In this document: one piece after another, positions 1-8,876 of the stretch
How the letters are laid out: each line of letters starts with the position of its first letter
Numbering within the stretch: position 1 is the stretch's first letter
Assembly (NCBI RefSeq): GCF_008642295.1
Contig: NZ_CP029190.1
Span: forward strand, 868,001 to 932,000
Direction: 5' to 3'
DNA from: Streptomyces venezuelae
GTDB taxonomy: Bacteria > Actinomycetota > Actinomycetes > Streptomycetales > Streptomycetaceae
Length of the DNA: 64,000 nt
Program-made: the position numbers and the translations under genes
Notes under the pieces: model-generated
Databases searched by the model: none
Told to the model about the DNA's origin: nothing
What the model saw: only the letters and a program-made list of their open reading frames with translations

Positions 1-414
1 AGCGCGAAAGGCACGCATGGTGGAACCTCCAGCGGGAAGCGCCCCAGAGCGGTGGCCCGGGATGATCGACGAGAACGCCTCCCACGTCGAACCCTCGGGG
101 CACCTCGCAACCAGCGCATTTCCGGCTTTGGTCCGCCCGGTTGACCGACACGCCGAGCGGCGCGCGGCCGGGCCGACGGATCCGCAGGTCACGGGCCGTC
201 AGACATTTATGTGACGATTACCTGGATGGGCGCACCCCTTACGGCCCCGCAGTCCGCCCATCGGCGCCCCGCCACCCGTTCGCCTTCCACCTCTCGCCGT
301 CCCGCCGCGGCACCCTTAGCGTGCGTGAACAAGAGCGCTGTCGGAAATCCAGCACAGCAGCGCCGGGGTGGGGACAGGAACGCGGGCCGGGACCCCCGCG
401 TCGGGAAGGGAACA
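1..414. other. Left-edge stretch without a convincing gene
   Basis: No reading frame here has both a ribosome site and recognisable protein content. Short frames that cross it are rich in Arg, Pro and Ala in the way non-coding frames of high-GC DNA usually are. The last 15 bases hold the ribosome site (GGGAAGGG) of the sortase gene that follows. The promoter of that gene should lie here, but I cannot point to clear -35/-10 boxes. Confidence 0.5.
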
Positions 415-1077
415 ATGATCATCGAGGACGAGCCGCCACCGAGGAGGCGCTCCCCCTGGGGCGTCATCGCCCTGGTCTTGCTCACCGGCCTCGCCATGAT
501 GCGGAACGGGTCGAACGTCGACGAAGGCCCGCCGCAGCCGACCGCAGCCGCCGCCGTGAAGGTGACCGCCGATCAACTGCCCGCGGAACCGCCCCGGGCA
601 CAGCCCGGGCTGGAACTGCTGGAGCACTCCTCCGTCCAGCGGGTCCGTATCCCGTCCATCAGCGTGGACGCACCGGTGATGACGGTGGGACTCGACGCCG
701 AGGGATGGATCGATGCGCCGCCGGCCCAGGACGCGAACCTGGCCGGCTGGTACCTGAACGGGATCTCGCCCGGCCAGCAGGGCTCCGCGGTGATCGTCGG
801 CCATGTCGACAATGCGCAGGGCCCGGCGGTGTTCTACGGCCTGGGCTCGGTGCGCAAGGGCCACCGCATCGAGGTGGAGCGGTACGACGGGCGCACCGCG
901 GTGTTCGAGGTGTACGGCGTGGAGGTGTTCTCCAAGGAGTCCTTCCCCGGAGCCCGGGTGTACGGGGACACCGGGCACGCCGAGCTCCGCGTGATCACCT
1001 GCGGCGGCGGCTACTCCAAGGCCAAGGGCTACGACGGAAACGTGGTGGTGTTCGCGCGGATGGTGGCGGCCCGCTGA
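415..1077 (+). CDS. Class F sortase, membrane anchored
   Basis: Sortases are extracellular cysteine transpeptidases that process or attach surface proteins; class F is the actinobacterial group. The 220-residue product has a short cytoplasmic N-terminus with Arg repeats, one membrane segment at about residues 14-30, a Pro/Ala linker and a sortase domain from about residue 70. The catalytic His is in VIVGHVDN and the catalytic Cys in VITCGGG near the C-terminus. I do not see an obvious Arg at the usual place between the Cys and the final NVVVFA strand, where the text reads SKAKGYDG. The ATG at 415 was chosen because GGGAAGGG lies just upstream; an upstream in-frame start at 211 would add an unsupported N-terminus. 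Its substrate cannot be inferred, as no LPxTG protein is nearby. Confidence 0.88.
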   Translation: MIIEDEPPPRRRSPWGVIALVLLTGLAMMRNGSNVDEGPPQPTAAAAVKVTADQLPAEPPRAQPGLELLEHSSVQRVRIPSISVDAPVMTVGLDAEGWIDAPPAQDANLAGWYLNGISPGQQGSAVIVGHVDNAQGPAVFYGLGSVRKGHRIEVERYDGRTAVFEVYGVEVFSKESFPGARVYGDTGHAELRVITCGGGYSKAKGYDGNVVVFARMVAAR

Positions 1078-1171
1078 GCGACGGCGGGGCGGGCACCCTC
1101 CCGGGCGCCCGCCCCGGCCCCGCGGCCCCCGGCCCGCCCGCGCGGGCCGCCCCCCGGCCCACCGTTGCAGG

Positions 1172-2095
1172 TCAGCGCGGGGGCAGTACCGGCAGGGACA
1201 TCTCGTAGCCCCGGTCGATGAGTTGCGGAAGGTAGGTACGCAGGGCGGCGACGCTCTGCGCACGGTCGCCGCCCGCGTCGTGGGACAGCACGATCACACC
1301 GGGGCCGGCCGCCTTGAGCACCCGCGAGACGATGGTGCCGGTGCCCGGCTCCTTCCAGTCCAGGGTGTCCACGGTCCAGGCCAGCGGCTCCATGCCGAGC
1401 TCGGCGCCGATCTCGAACGCGGCCCGGTTCCACGCTCCGTACGGCGCCCGGAACCACACGGGCGGCCGGCCCACCGTCTGCTGCACCACATCGCTGGTAC
1501 GGCTGATCTCGGCGGCCAGGGCCGGCCGGGAGAGCCGGGGGATCAGCGGGTGGGTCCAGGTGTGGTTGCCGATCACATGCCCTTCGGCGTCCATCCGGCG
1601 CACCAGGTCGCGGTGCACGTCTGCCATCTCCCCGCAGACGAAGAACATGGCGCGGGCGCCGTACCGGGCGAGGGTGTCCAGGATGCCCGGGGTGTAGCGG
1701 GGGTCGGGGCCGTCGTCGAAGGTGAGCACCATGCTGCGGCCGGTGTGGGCGGCGGGCGGCATTTCGAGGAGGGGCCGGGTGCGTACGGGCGGCCGGCTCG
1801 GCCGTTGGCGCGGCGGGGCCTCGCCGAGGCTGGGATGCAGCCGGTACGTCGCCGGGGGCGGCCCCTGCGCCCGCATCCCCGGTGCCCCGCCGGACCCGCC
1901 GGATGCGCCGGATCCGCCGGCCGCGGTGGCAGCCCCTGCCCCCGGTCCGGGCGTTCCGGGGGGCGGTCCGGCGGCCTGCCTCCCGGGAGTTCCCGCCTGC
2001 TCACTGCCGATCAGCCCGGCAGCGGCGGTGACCCCGAGGAAGACCGCGGTCCGCAGTACGAACCGCCGCCCCGCTGACAGCTCATCATTTTTCAT
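1172..2095 (-). CDS. Secreted polysaccharide deacetylase (NodB / carbohydrate esterase 4)
   Basis: This probably removes N-acetyl groups from a surface polysaccharide such as peptidoglycan or chitin oligomers outside the cell. The 307-residue product begins with a basic n-region and hydrophobic stretch (residues 12-30), then a Pro/Gly/Ala-rich linker to about residue 110, then a NodB domain. Family motifs are in order: TFDDGPD (base and metal Asp), HTWTH (metal His pair), RAPYG, a WTVDTLDW motif and LSHDAG. It converges with the sortase gene over about 95 bp of very GC-rich sequence that could form a terminator. The twin-arginine-like start (AGRRFVLR) suggests export, but I cannot separate Tat from Sec with certainty. 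Confidence 0.9.
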   Translation of the reverse strand: MKNDELSAGRRFVLRTAVFLGVTAAAGLIGSEQAGTPGRQAAGPPPGTPGPGAGAATAAGGSGASGGSGGAPGMRAQGPPPATYRLHPSLGEAPPRQRPSRPPVRTRPLLEMPPAAHTGRSMVLTFDDGPDPRYTPGILDTLARYGARAMFFVCGEMADVHRDLVRRMDAEGHVIGNHTWTHPLIPRLSRPALAAEISRTSDVVQQTVGRPPVWFRAPYGAWNRAAFEIGAELGMEPLAWTVDTLDWKEPGTGTIVSRVLKAAGPGVIVLSHDAGGDRAQSVAALRTYLPQLIDRGYEMSLPVLPPR

Positions 2096-2188
2096 TACTA
2101 CTACGTATCAACGAGTCCGCCGCAGATCCCGGGATGCGCGGACGCGCCGCAGCCCCCTCACCCGTTCAGGGCAGCGCCGTCGGCCTGG

Positions 2189-3763
2189 TCAGCCGCGCCG
2201 GACCAGCGGGAACGGCAGGGTCTCGCGGATGGTCAGCCCGGTGAGGAACATGACCAGCCGGTCGACGCCGATGCCCAGGCCGCCGGTCGGCGGCATCGCG
2301 TACTCCAGGGCGTCCAGGAAGTCGTTGTCGAGTTCCATCGCCTCGGGGTCGCCGCCGGCCGCGAGCAGCGACTGGGCGGTGAGGCGGCGGCGCTGTTCCA
2401 CCGGATCGGTCAGTTCCGAGTAGGCGGTGCCCAGCTCGGTGCCGAAGGCCACCAGGTCCCAGCGTTCGGCCAGCCGCGGGTCCCTGCGGTGCTGGCGGGT
2501 GAGCGGGGAGACGTCCGTCGGGAAGTCCTTGTAGAAGGTGGGCAGCTTGGTCTTCTCCTCGACGAGGCGCTCGTACATCTCCAGGACCACGTCACCGCGG
2601 GTGTCCTCGGGGATGTGCGGCACCCCCGCCCGGTCGCACAGCCGGCGCAGCACATGCTCCTCGGTGTCCGCGTCGACCTCTTCGCCCAGTGCCTCGCTGA
2701 CCGCCCCGTAGAGGGTCTTCACCGGCCAGGTCCCGGAGATGTCGTGGACGACGAGCCTGCCGTCCGGGCCCGCCTTGTGGGCGACAGGCGAGCCGAAGGC
2801 GGCCGTGGCGGCGCCCTGGATCAGCTCGCGGGTCAGGTCGAGCATCACGTCGTAGTCGGCGAAGGCCTGGTAGGCCTCCAGCATCGTGAACTCGGGGTTG
2901 TGCTTGTAGGAGACGCCCTCGTTGCGGAAGGTGCGGCCCATCTCGAAGACCTTCTCCATCCCGCCGACGCACAGCCGTTTCAGGTACAGCTCGGGTGCGA
3001 TGCGGAGGTACAGGTCCAGGTCGTAGGCGTTGATGTGGGTGCGGAACGGCCGGGCGTTGGCACCGCCGTGGATCTGCTGGAGCATCGGTGTCTCGACCTC
3101 CAGGTAGCCGCGGTCCAGCAGCCCCTGGCGCAGCGCCTGTACGGCCGCGGACCGGGCCCGGACCACGTTCCGGGCCTCCGGGCTCGCGACCAGGTCGAGG
3201 TAGCGGCGGCGGACCCGGGCCTCCGGGTCGGCCAGGCCCTTGCGCTTGTCGGGGAGCGGGCGCAGGCACTTGCCGGTGAGCTGCCAGGAAGAGACCAGGA
3301 GCGACAGCTCGCCGGTCCGGCTCGCGCCGACCTCGCCGCTCGCCACCACGTGGTCGCCGAAGTCGACCTGGGAGGTGAAGGAGTCGAGCACGCCGGCGCC
3401 GGACCCCTCGCGGGTGAACATCAGCTGGCAGTCCCCCGACCAGTCGCGGAGCACGGCGAAGACCACGCCGCCGAGGTCGCGGACCACCATCACCCGGCCG
3501 GCCAGGGTGGCCCGTTCGCCGGTGAGGGTGCCGGCTTGCGGGGCCGGGTGGGCGGCGCGCAGCCCGGCCACGGTGTGGGTGCGCTGCGGGATGCCGACCG
3601 GATAGGGGTCGGTGCCGGCGGCGATCAGCCGGTCGAGCTTGGCGTGCCGCACCCGGACCTGCTCCGGCAGCCGCTCGCCGGCGGCTCCGCCGCCCTCCCC
3701 CGCCTCCTCGAGGCCGAGCGAGTCGATGGAGGGCAGGCCCGCGGTGGTGACGGGGGCGGTCAC
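2189..3763 (-). CDS. lysX: LysX C-terminal half: class II lysyl-tRNA synthetase moiety (split gene)
   Basis: This half has an OB-fold anticodon-binding domain at about residues 85-185 and a class II aminoacyl-tRNA synthetase core. Motif 2 is visible as [20 protein letters not shown] and motif 3 as [12 protein letters not shown]. In the LysX family this domain charges lysine for transfer to phosphatidylglycerol by the N-terminal membrane domain. It continues, in the same frame, the membrane half that ends at a TAG at 3923-3925; 53 further sense codons link the TAG to the GTG at 3763. The internal GTG is only a nominal start, with no good ribosome site 5-10 bases upstream. The half may therefore be untranslated, or made by readthrough or reinitiation. 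A housekeeping LysS is expected elsewhere in the genome. Confidence 0.85.
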   Translation of the reverse strand: MTAPVTTAGLPSIDSLGLEEAGEGGGAAGERLPEQVRVRHAKLDRLIAAGTDPYPVGIPQRTHTVAGLRAAHPAPQAGTLTGERATLAGRVMVVRDLGGVVFAVLRDWSGDCQLMFTREGSGAGVLDSFTSQVDFGDHVVASGEVGASRTGELSLLVSSWQLTGKCLRPLPDKRKGLADPEARVRRRYLDLVASPEARNVVRARSAAVQALRQGLLDRGYLEVETPMLQQIHGGANARPFRTHINAYDLDLYLRIAPELYLKRLCVGGMEKVFEMGRTFRNEGVSYKHNPEFTMLEAYQAFADYDVMLDLTRELIQGAATAAFGSPVAHKAGPDGRLVVHDISGTWPVKTLYGAVSEALGEEVDADTEEHVLRRLCDRAGVPHIPEDTRGDVVLEMYERLVEEKTKLPTFYKDFPTDVSPLTRQHRRDPRLAERWDLVAFGTELGTAYSELTDPVEQRRRLTAQSLLAAGGDPEAMELDNDFLDALEYAMPPTGGLGIGVDRLVMFLTGLTIRETLPFPLVRRG

Positions 3764-3922
3764 GCCCCGGGCGTGCCCCTTGCCCCACAGCTTGCGCAGG
3801 CTCGGTACGGAGACGAAGCCCTCGGCGATGCCGGAGGCGAGGGAGACCCGGGCCAGCGAGCCGGCGTCCTGGTAGCAGAGGAACCGCGGATACCACTCGG
3901 GCCCGTACTTGACGTTCGAGCG

Positions 3923-5506
3923 CTACAGCGCCTCCAGCTGCCACCAGCGGGAGAAGAACAGCAGCAGCCTGCGCCACAGCTTCAGTACCGGGCCGGCCCC
4001 GATCCGGCCGCCCTCCTCGAAGGCGGACCGGAACACCGCGAAGTTGAGGGAGATCCGGCGGACCCCGAGCCGCGGGGCGGTGGCGCACAGTTCGGCGACC
4101 ATGAACTCCATCACCCCGTTGGGGGCGGTGGCGCGGTCGCGGCGCATCAGGTCGAGGGAGATGCCGTCCCGGCCCCAGGGGACGAAGGAGAGCAGGGCGA
4201 TCAGTTCGCCGTCGGCGTCGAGGGCCTCGACGAGCAGGCAGTCGCCGTCGGCCGGGTCGCCGAGCCGGTCCAGGGCCATGGAGAAGCCGCGTTCGGTCTC
4301 GGTGTCGCGCCACCGGTCGGCCCGGTCGATGATCCGCTCCATCTCCTCCTCGCTGAGCGCGGAGTGCCGGCGGATGCGGGTGGTGGCGCCGGTGCGCCGG
4401 ACCCGGTTGACGGCCTGCCGGGTGACCCGCATGTCCCGCCCGTCCAGGTCGAAGTGGGCGACCTGGAGGATCGCCTCGTCACCGAGCTGGAGGGCGCTCA
4501 GGCCGGACCGGGCGTAGGCGGTGGCGCCTTCCTCGGAGGCGCCCATGACGGCCGGCTGCCAGCCGTAGCGGCGGGCCACGCCCAGCCAGGAGTCGATGGC
4601 GGGGGTCCAGGCGCCGGGGTCGCCGACCGGGTCCCCGCTGGCCAGGCAGACTCCGGCCTCCACCCGGTAGGTGACCGCGGCCTTGCCGGTGGGGGCGAAC
4701 ACCACGGCCTTGTCGCGGCGGGTGGCGAAGTAGCCGAGGGAGTCGTTGCGGCCGTAGGCCCCGAGCAGGGCCCGGATGCGGGGTTCCTCGTCGCCGTGCA
4801 GGGCGGCCGTCATCCGCTGCGAGCGGAAGAGGGTGGCAGCCGCGTTCAGCAGCGCCAGGGCTCCGAACAGGCCGAGGAGGAAGTACAGCGGTCGGGGTGG
4901 CCGGCCGTCGAACTGGCGGGCGGAGAACAGTCCGCCGAAGACCTGCTTGGCGGCCCAGTCCAGCCATTGGCTGCGCGGCAGGGTGCCGGGGAAGAGGGCG
5001 ACCAGGCCCCAGCCGAGGAGCACGGCGGCGAGCAGCCCGATGCCGAGGACCAGCAGGGCCCGCCAGAGGGCGCCCGGGCGGGAGGCCGCGTAGAACTCCT
5101 TGCGGGCCAGGACGAGCAGGGTGACGGCGGCGATGCCGAGGAGGCCGGACGGGACGGACACCCATGCCGGGTAGCCGCCGTCCAGGAGGATCAGCAGGTC
5201 CGTGAGGATCAGCAGGGCCAAATAGGCGACGACGATCCACCAGGCGATCTTCTTCCGGGTCCCGAGGGCCGCCGCCAGCAGGAACAGGAAGACGGCGTAC
5301 GCGAGGTTGGCACTGACCGGTACGACGAAGAGGTCGAGGAAGCGGACGACCGGGCGGAGCAGCCGCCGCAGGGTCGGGGACAGCGAAAGCAGGGCGCAGA
5401 GCAGGCCGAGCGCACCGAAGAACGCGCCGAATCCGTCGGGCACCCGGCTCAGGAAGCGGTTCCGGGTCCCGTGGGTCTCCTGGTACGGCGGTGCGGTGAC
5501 GCTCAT
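3923..5506 (-). CDS. lysX: LysX N-terminal half: membrane lysylphosphatidylglycerol synthase domain, ends at in-frame TAG
   Basis: The product of about 527 residues has a set of membrane helices in the first 230 residues, then a soluble MprF-like (DUF2156) GNAT-fold domain ending LFFSRWWQLEAL. In intact LysX proteins of about 1100 residues this domain transfers lysine to phosphatidylglycerol and lowers sensitivity to cationic peptides. Here the frame stops at TAG (3923-3925). Reading on in the same frame gives [17 protein letters not shown], the expected linker, so the TAG sits where a Tyr codon (TAC) would be natural. The ATG at 5506 is preferred over a GTG at 5515, although neither has a strong ribosome site. 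Confidence 0.85.
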   Translation of the reverse strand: MSVTAPPYQETHGTRNRFLSRVPDGFGAFFGALGLLCALLSLSPTLRRLLRPVVRFLDLFVVPVSANLAYAVFLFLLAAALGTRKKIAWWIVVAYLALLILTDLLILLDGGYPAWVSVPSGLLGIAAVTLLVLARKEFYAASRPGALWRALLVLGIGLLAAVLLGWGLVALFPGTLPRSQWLDWAAKQVFGGLFSARQFDGRPPRPLYFLLGLFGALALLNAAATLFRSQRMTAALHGDEEPRIRALLGAYGRNDSLGYFATRRDKAVVFAPTGKAAVTYRVEAGVCLASGDPVGDPGAWTPAIDSWLGVARRYGWQPAVMGASEEGATAYARSGLSALQLGDEAILQVAHFDLDGRDMRVTRQAVNRVRRTGATTRIRRHSALSEEEMERIIDRADRWRDTETERGFSMALDRLGDPADGDCLLVEALDADGELIALLSFVPWGRDGISLDLMRRDRATAPNGVMEFMVAELCATAPRLGVRRISLNFAVFRSAFEEGGRIGAGPVLKLWRRLLLFFSRWWQLEAL

Positions 5507-5641
5507 GGTTCGCACTGTAGGGAGACCCGCCGGAGCGCGCGCGCCGAAGCCGGCCGGCGGCCGGCAGGGGGTCAGCGGTGCGGCCGGGGCGGGCCGGGCC
5601 GGGCCCGCGACGGGGGCACGGGCCAGGCCGGCTCGGGCCCC

Positions 5642-5752
5642 TGGCTACCGGCCGCAGGTCAGGCCGGCCTTGCCCCGGCTCCTGGCCGCGGGTCGGGCCC
5701 GCCCGGCCCGCCCTCGCCCCCGGCTACCGGCCTCGGGTCAGGCCCGCCTTGG
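5642..5752. repeat. Degenerate tandem copies of the capA 3' end
   Basis: Three imperfect copies of a 33-38 bp unit containing CTACCGGCCNCNGGTCAGGC occur at about 5643-5678, 5679-5712 and 5722-5752. The last copy includes the stop and final codons of the capA-like gene. The array lies between the 3' end of that gene and the start of lysX, both on the minus strand, so it is in the capA 3' untranslated region. Confidence 0.5.
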
Positions 5753-6959
5753 CCGCCGAGCGGCTCAGGACCGCCGCCGTGATCTCGTCCTGGGCCGACT
5801 CGTAGTCCTCCCGCCCCGGGTCCGCCGCCAGCGCCGCCGGCAGGTTGACCACGCGGCCCGTTCCGAGGTCCATCAGCTGGGGGATGAACTCCGCCTTGGT
5901 GACCTGCCACCGCTGCCCCGGTGCGGCCGGCGGATCGAACCGGAACCGGCCGATGGAGCCCTGGTTCCCGCGCGGGTCGAAGGCGCCGGAGTGGTTGAAC
6001 ATCTGTCCGGCGACCTGGTCGCCCATCCCGTACACCACCCAGGTCCCGTTGACCTTCTCGTACGCCTGCGGGATGTGCGCGTGGGTGCCCAGGATCATGT
6101 CGATGTCGGGCCGGCCGCCGGTCTGCGCGGCGGTGAGGGCCTTGCCCAGGGCGAGCTGCTGCTCGTCCGGCTCGGTCTGCCACTCGGTGCCCCAGTGGAG
6201 GCTGACCAGCACCACGTCGGCGCCGGCCCGGCGGGCGGCCCGCGCGTCCGCGATGACCTTGTCTTCTTCCATCATGTTCACCGCCCACGGCCGGCCCTCG
6301 GGCAGCGGATAGCCGTTGGTGCCATAGGTGTAGGCGAGGTGTGCGACCTTGGCGGTGCCGGCCGTGTACATCGCCGGGGTGGCCGCCTCCGCCGCCGTAC
6401 GGGCCGATCCGGTGTGCTTGAGCCCCGCCCTGTCGAAGCGGTCCAGGGTCCGCTTCAGCCCCTCGGCGCCGTCGTCCAGGGTGTGGTTGGAGGCGGTGGA
6501 GCAGCCGTCGTACCCGGCGTCCTTGAGGCCTTCGGCCACCTCGGGCGGGGAGATGAACGCCGGGTACCCGCTGAACGGGCCGCCGTCCTCCCCGTAGACG
6601 GTCTCCATGTGGCAGAGGGCGAGGTCGGCGGCCGAGACCACCGGTTTGACGGCGCCGAACAGCGGCCGGAAGTCGTAGCCCCCACCGCCCGCGTCGGCGG
6701 CGGCCCGGTTGATGACCGAGGTGTGCGGGAGTACGTCCCCGGTGGCCACCAGCGTGAATCCGCGGGCGGCGGGCCGGGTCTGCGGTCCGGCCGGGTCGGG
6801 GGCGCCGGCCGTCCGGGAGGGCTGCCCACTGCGCTGATCCGCGAGCCGGGCCGGGGCGGGGTCCCGCTCCGCCGAGCAGCCGGATGCGGTGGCTGCGGCG
6901 GCCGAGAGGACCAGGGCCGCCAGGGTGGCGCGTGCGGTGTGCCGGGGTCGCTTGGTCAT
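5724..6959 (-). CDS. CapA-family lipoprotein (metallophosphatase fold)
   Basis: The 411-residue product has a lipoprotein signal with lipobox TASGC (Cys at about residue 28), so it should be anchored outside the membrane. The rest is a CapA/PgsA-type calcineurin-like domain: ATGDVLPH near residue 75, CHMETVYG, TASNHTLDDG, LVSLHWGTEW, and LGTHAHIPQ, with conserved Asp and His residues that fit a two-metal site. CapA homologues are linked to poly-gamma-glutamate capsule export, but many actinobacterial members stand alone as here, and the true substrate is unknown. The start ATG is directly followed by a basic n-region. A TATTAAT-like -10 element lies just upstream in an AT-richer stretch. Confidence 0.85.
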   Translation of the reverse strand: MTKRPRHTARATLAALVLSAAAATASGCSAERDPAPARLADQRSGQPSRTAGAPDPAGPQTRPAARGFTLVATGDVLPHTSVINRAAADAGGGGYDFRPLFGAVKPVVSAADLALCHMETVYGEDGGPFSGYPAFISPPEVAEGLKDAGYDGCSTASNHTLDDGAEGLKRTLDRFDRAGLKHTGSARTAAEAATPAMYTAGTAKVAHLAYTYGTNGYPLPEGRPWAVNMMEEDKVIADARAARRAGADVVLVSLHWGTEWQTEPDEQQLALGKALTAAQTGGRPDIDMILGTHAHIPQAYEKVNGTWVVYGMGDQVAGQMFNHSGAFDPRGNQGSIGRFRFDPPAAPGQRWQVTKAEFIPQLMDLGTGRVVNLPAALAADPGREDYESAQDEITAAVLSRSAAKAGLTRGR

Positions 6960-7217
6960 CTGTACCGGCTCTCATTAATAGGACTATCCGATGATCTGAA
7001 TCCACAGAAGATGACATGGGAAGTCAAGGAGCGGTGCCGGGCCGGGCCGGACCCTCACCCGTTCGCCGCGCCGTTCGACCGTTTGTCGCGGAACCCTGCC
7101 GCCCACCGGATCACCCGGGTGCTTGGGCGCACGGCCCCGGCGGGGCGGTTCCGGGCGCGCTCCTCGCAGGTCAGGGTGGGCATGTCGAGCCGCCCGGACC
7201 CCGGAAGGAGCCACCCG

Positions 7218-7751
7218 GTGACCCTCTCCCCCAGCCTCCAGCGCACAGCAGCCGACGCGTTGGCCGAACTCCAGCGCGAACACGGCCGGGCCCTGTTCGG
7301 CTTTCTGCTCGGCCTCACCGGCGGTGACGCGCAGCGGGCCGAGGACCTCGTGCAGGAGACCCTGGTACGGGCCTGGCAGCACCCGGAGGCCCTGGAGACC
7401 GACCACGCGTCCATGCGGCCCTGGCTGTTCACCGTGGCCCGCCGCCTCGCCATCGACGCCCGCCGGGCCCGGCTGTCCCGCCCCCGGGAAGTGGATCCCC
7501 AGGGGCTGGAGCACGCCCCGGCGCCGGTGGACGGGGTGGCCGGCGCGGTCACCGCCATCGATGTCCGGCGGGCGCTGGGGGGCCTGGGGCCGGAGCACCG
7601 CGAGGTGCTCATGCAGGTGTACTTCCGCGACCGGTCGGTGGCCGAGGCCGCGCGCGAGCTCGGCATCCCGGCCGGGACGGTGAAGTCCCGTACGCACTAC
7701 GCGCTGCGCGCCCTGCGGAAGGACCTCCAGGGGTACGGACTCGGCGGGTGA
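7218..7751 (+). CDS. ECF-type sigma-70 family RNA polymerase sigma factor
   Basis: A 177-residue sigma factor with only regions 2 and 4. Region 2 contains AEDLVQETLVRAWQHPE and RPWLFTVARRLAIDARR; region 4 contains LGPEHREVLMQVYFRD followed by the helix-turn-helix ELGIPAGTVKSRTHYALRALR. I chose the GTG at 7218 because a perfect GGAAGGAG lies 7 bases upstream; an ATG at 7182 has no such site. No anti-sigma factor with a zinc HxxxCxxC motif is adjacent. The next gene downstream is a soluble hypothetical protein with its own ribosome site, so how this sigma factor is held inactive is not evident here. Confidence 0.9.
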   Translation: MTLSPSLQRTAADALAELQREHGRALFGFLLGLTGGDAQRAEDLVQETLVRAWQHPEALETDHASMRPWLFTVARRLAIDARRARLSRPREVDPQGLEHAPAPVDGVAGAVTAIDVRRALGGLGPEHREVLMQVYFRDRSVAEAARELGIPAGTVKSRTHYALRALRKDLQGYGLGG

Positions 7752-7935
7752 GGGGTCGCCGACCCCGCCGACGGCGACTCGAGGATTGACCGAATAGTGT
7801 CCGGGAGGTGTCGAAAATGCATTGGAAACGGCATCAGACCGTTCAAGTTGAGTAAACATCCCCCGCCTTGCGAGCTCCTGAGGGAAGGCTCATCGAGGAC
7901 GGCGGAACGCTCGACACCCGGGAGAAGGTGGAACG

Positions 7936-8442
7936 GTGCAGCCCGAGGGTACGAACGGCACCAGCGGCGGCGGGCTCGCGGTGCCCATGGCATGGCTCTA
8001 CGCCGAGTACATCGCGGACGAACTGCTGCGCACGGGCCGGCTGATCCCGGTCAGCACCCTGGAGTTCCGGGCCGGCCGGGACACCCTGGCGCTCACCATC
8101 TACCTCTCCGACGCGGCCGGGGAACTCTCCGGCATCCGGGTGGTCTCACAGCTCGACGAGTGGCTCTCGCTCACCGCGTACGGGCACCCCTGGCGGGACT
8201 GGGTGCACACCCGGTTCCTCCAGCTGGGCGAGGAGGCCCGGGAGCGCGGCGCGGGCGAGGACCCCGACCTGGAACTGGCCCGGGCGGCCTGGACCTGGCT
8301 GGACCGGACCGAACTCTTCGCCACCAACCTCGAGGCCGGACTCCCGGCCCAGCCGGGCGGACTGGACGAGAACGCGCGCGTCTGGACCCCGGCCTGGCAA
8401 CTGGGGCTGCCGCTCGGCCACCTGGCCATGCACCTCTTCTAG
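7936..8442 (+). CDS. Conserved hypothetical soluble protein
   Basis: A 168-residue protein that I do not recognise. It starts at GTG behind GGAGAAGG, has no signal peptide or membrane segment, and is rich in Leu, Glu and Trp (several isolated Trp in WLYAEYIADELL, DEWLSL, WRDWVH, AAWTWLDR). The composition and helical periodicity suggest a compact mixed fold. It sits 184 bp downstream of the sigma factor in the same direction; the gap contains AT-richer DNA with a TTGACC box at about 7785, so it may have its own promoter. Confidence 0.7.
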   Translation: MQPEGTNGTSGGGLAVPMAWLYAEYIADELLRTGRLIPVSTLEFRAGRDTLALTIYLSDAAGELSGIRVVSQLDEWLSLTAYGHPWRDWVHTRFLQLGEEARERGAGEDPDLELARAAWTWLDRTELFATNLEAGLPAQPGGLDENARVWTPAWQLGLPLGHLAMHLF

Positions 8443-8469
8443 CCCAGCCGTCGGCCTTGGGGCGTGTCC

Positions 8470-8865
8470 TTAGGGCGTGTCCTTGGGATCGGCGACCAGG
8501 CCGGTGAAATCGGCCTCGTTCCGCTCGGCGCGGTGCACGTACCAGCGGGCGATCAGCCACATCAGCGGGTACACGGCCGCCCCCAGCACCGACCAGACCA
8601 GCGCACCGGAGGTGTCCCGCGGCAGGGCGAAGAGCAGGGGCAGGGCACCGACCAGCAGCGCCAGCGCGATCAGCGCACCGAGGCCGGTACGCAGCTGGCT
8701 GCGCATCAGCGCACGGACGTAGGTGGTCCCGAGGGTGGTCTGCTCGGAGATCTCCGACCGGGCGGGTGCGTGCGCAGGCGGTCGGCGCCGGGCCCCGCGG
8801 GGCACTCCGGTGACCACCTCGCGGCGGGGGGCGGACGACGGCTGCGGTTCCTCGGCCATGGCCAT
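8470..8865 (-). CDS. Small membrane protein with two helices (DUF485-like)
   Basis: A 131-residue protein with an Arg/Pro-rich cytoplasmic N-terminus (about 45 residues), a SEISEQTTLGTTYVRALMRSQ amphipathic stretch, and two hydrophobic helices at about residues 57-77 and 84-104, followed by a charged tail. This layout resembles DUF485 proteins that accompany sodium/solute symporters, but no symporter is present here. It begins 12 bp after the end of the Fpg-type gene and is probably co-transcribed with it. Two ATG codons (8865 and 8859) are possible; neither has a clear ribosome site. An 11-base tandem repeat (GGCGTGTCCTT) lies across its stop codon. Confidence 0.7.
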   Translation of the reverse strand: MAMAEEPQPSSAPRREVVTGVPRGARRRPPAHAPARSEISEQTTLGTTYVRALMRSQLRTGLGALIALALLVGALPLLFALPRDTSGALVWSVLGAAVYPLMWLIARWYVHRAERNEADFTGLVADPKDTP

Positions 8866-8876
8866 GGCCAGGGAGT

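Noticed and set aside
17..214. Short plus-strand frame at the left edge
   Set aside because: No ribosome site, no conserved feature, composition like non-coding DNA.
2489..5782. A 1097-codon plus-strand open frame antisense to lysX
   Set aside because: Gly/Ala/Val/Glu-rich low-quality protein with no motifs; it is the usual antisense shadow of a high-GC gene with G/C in third positions.
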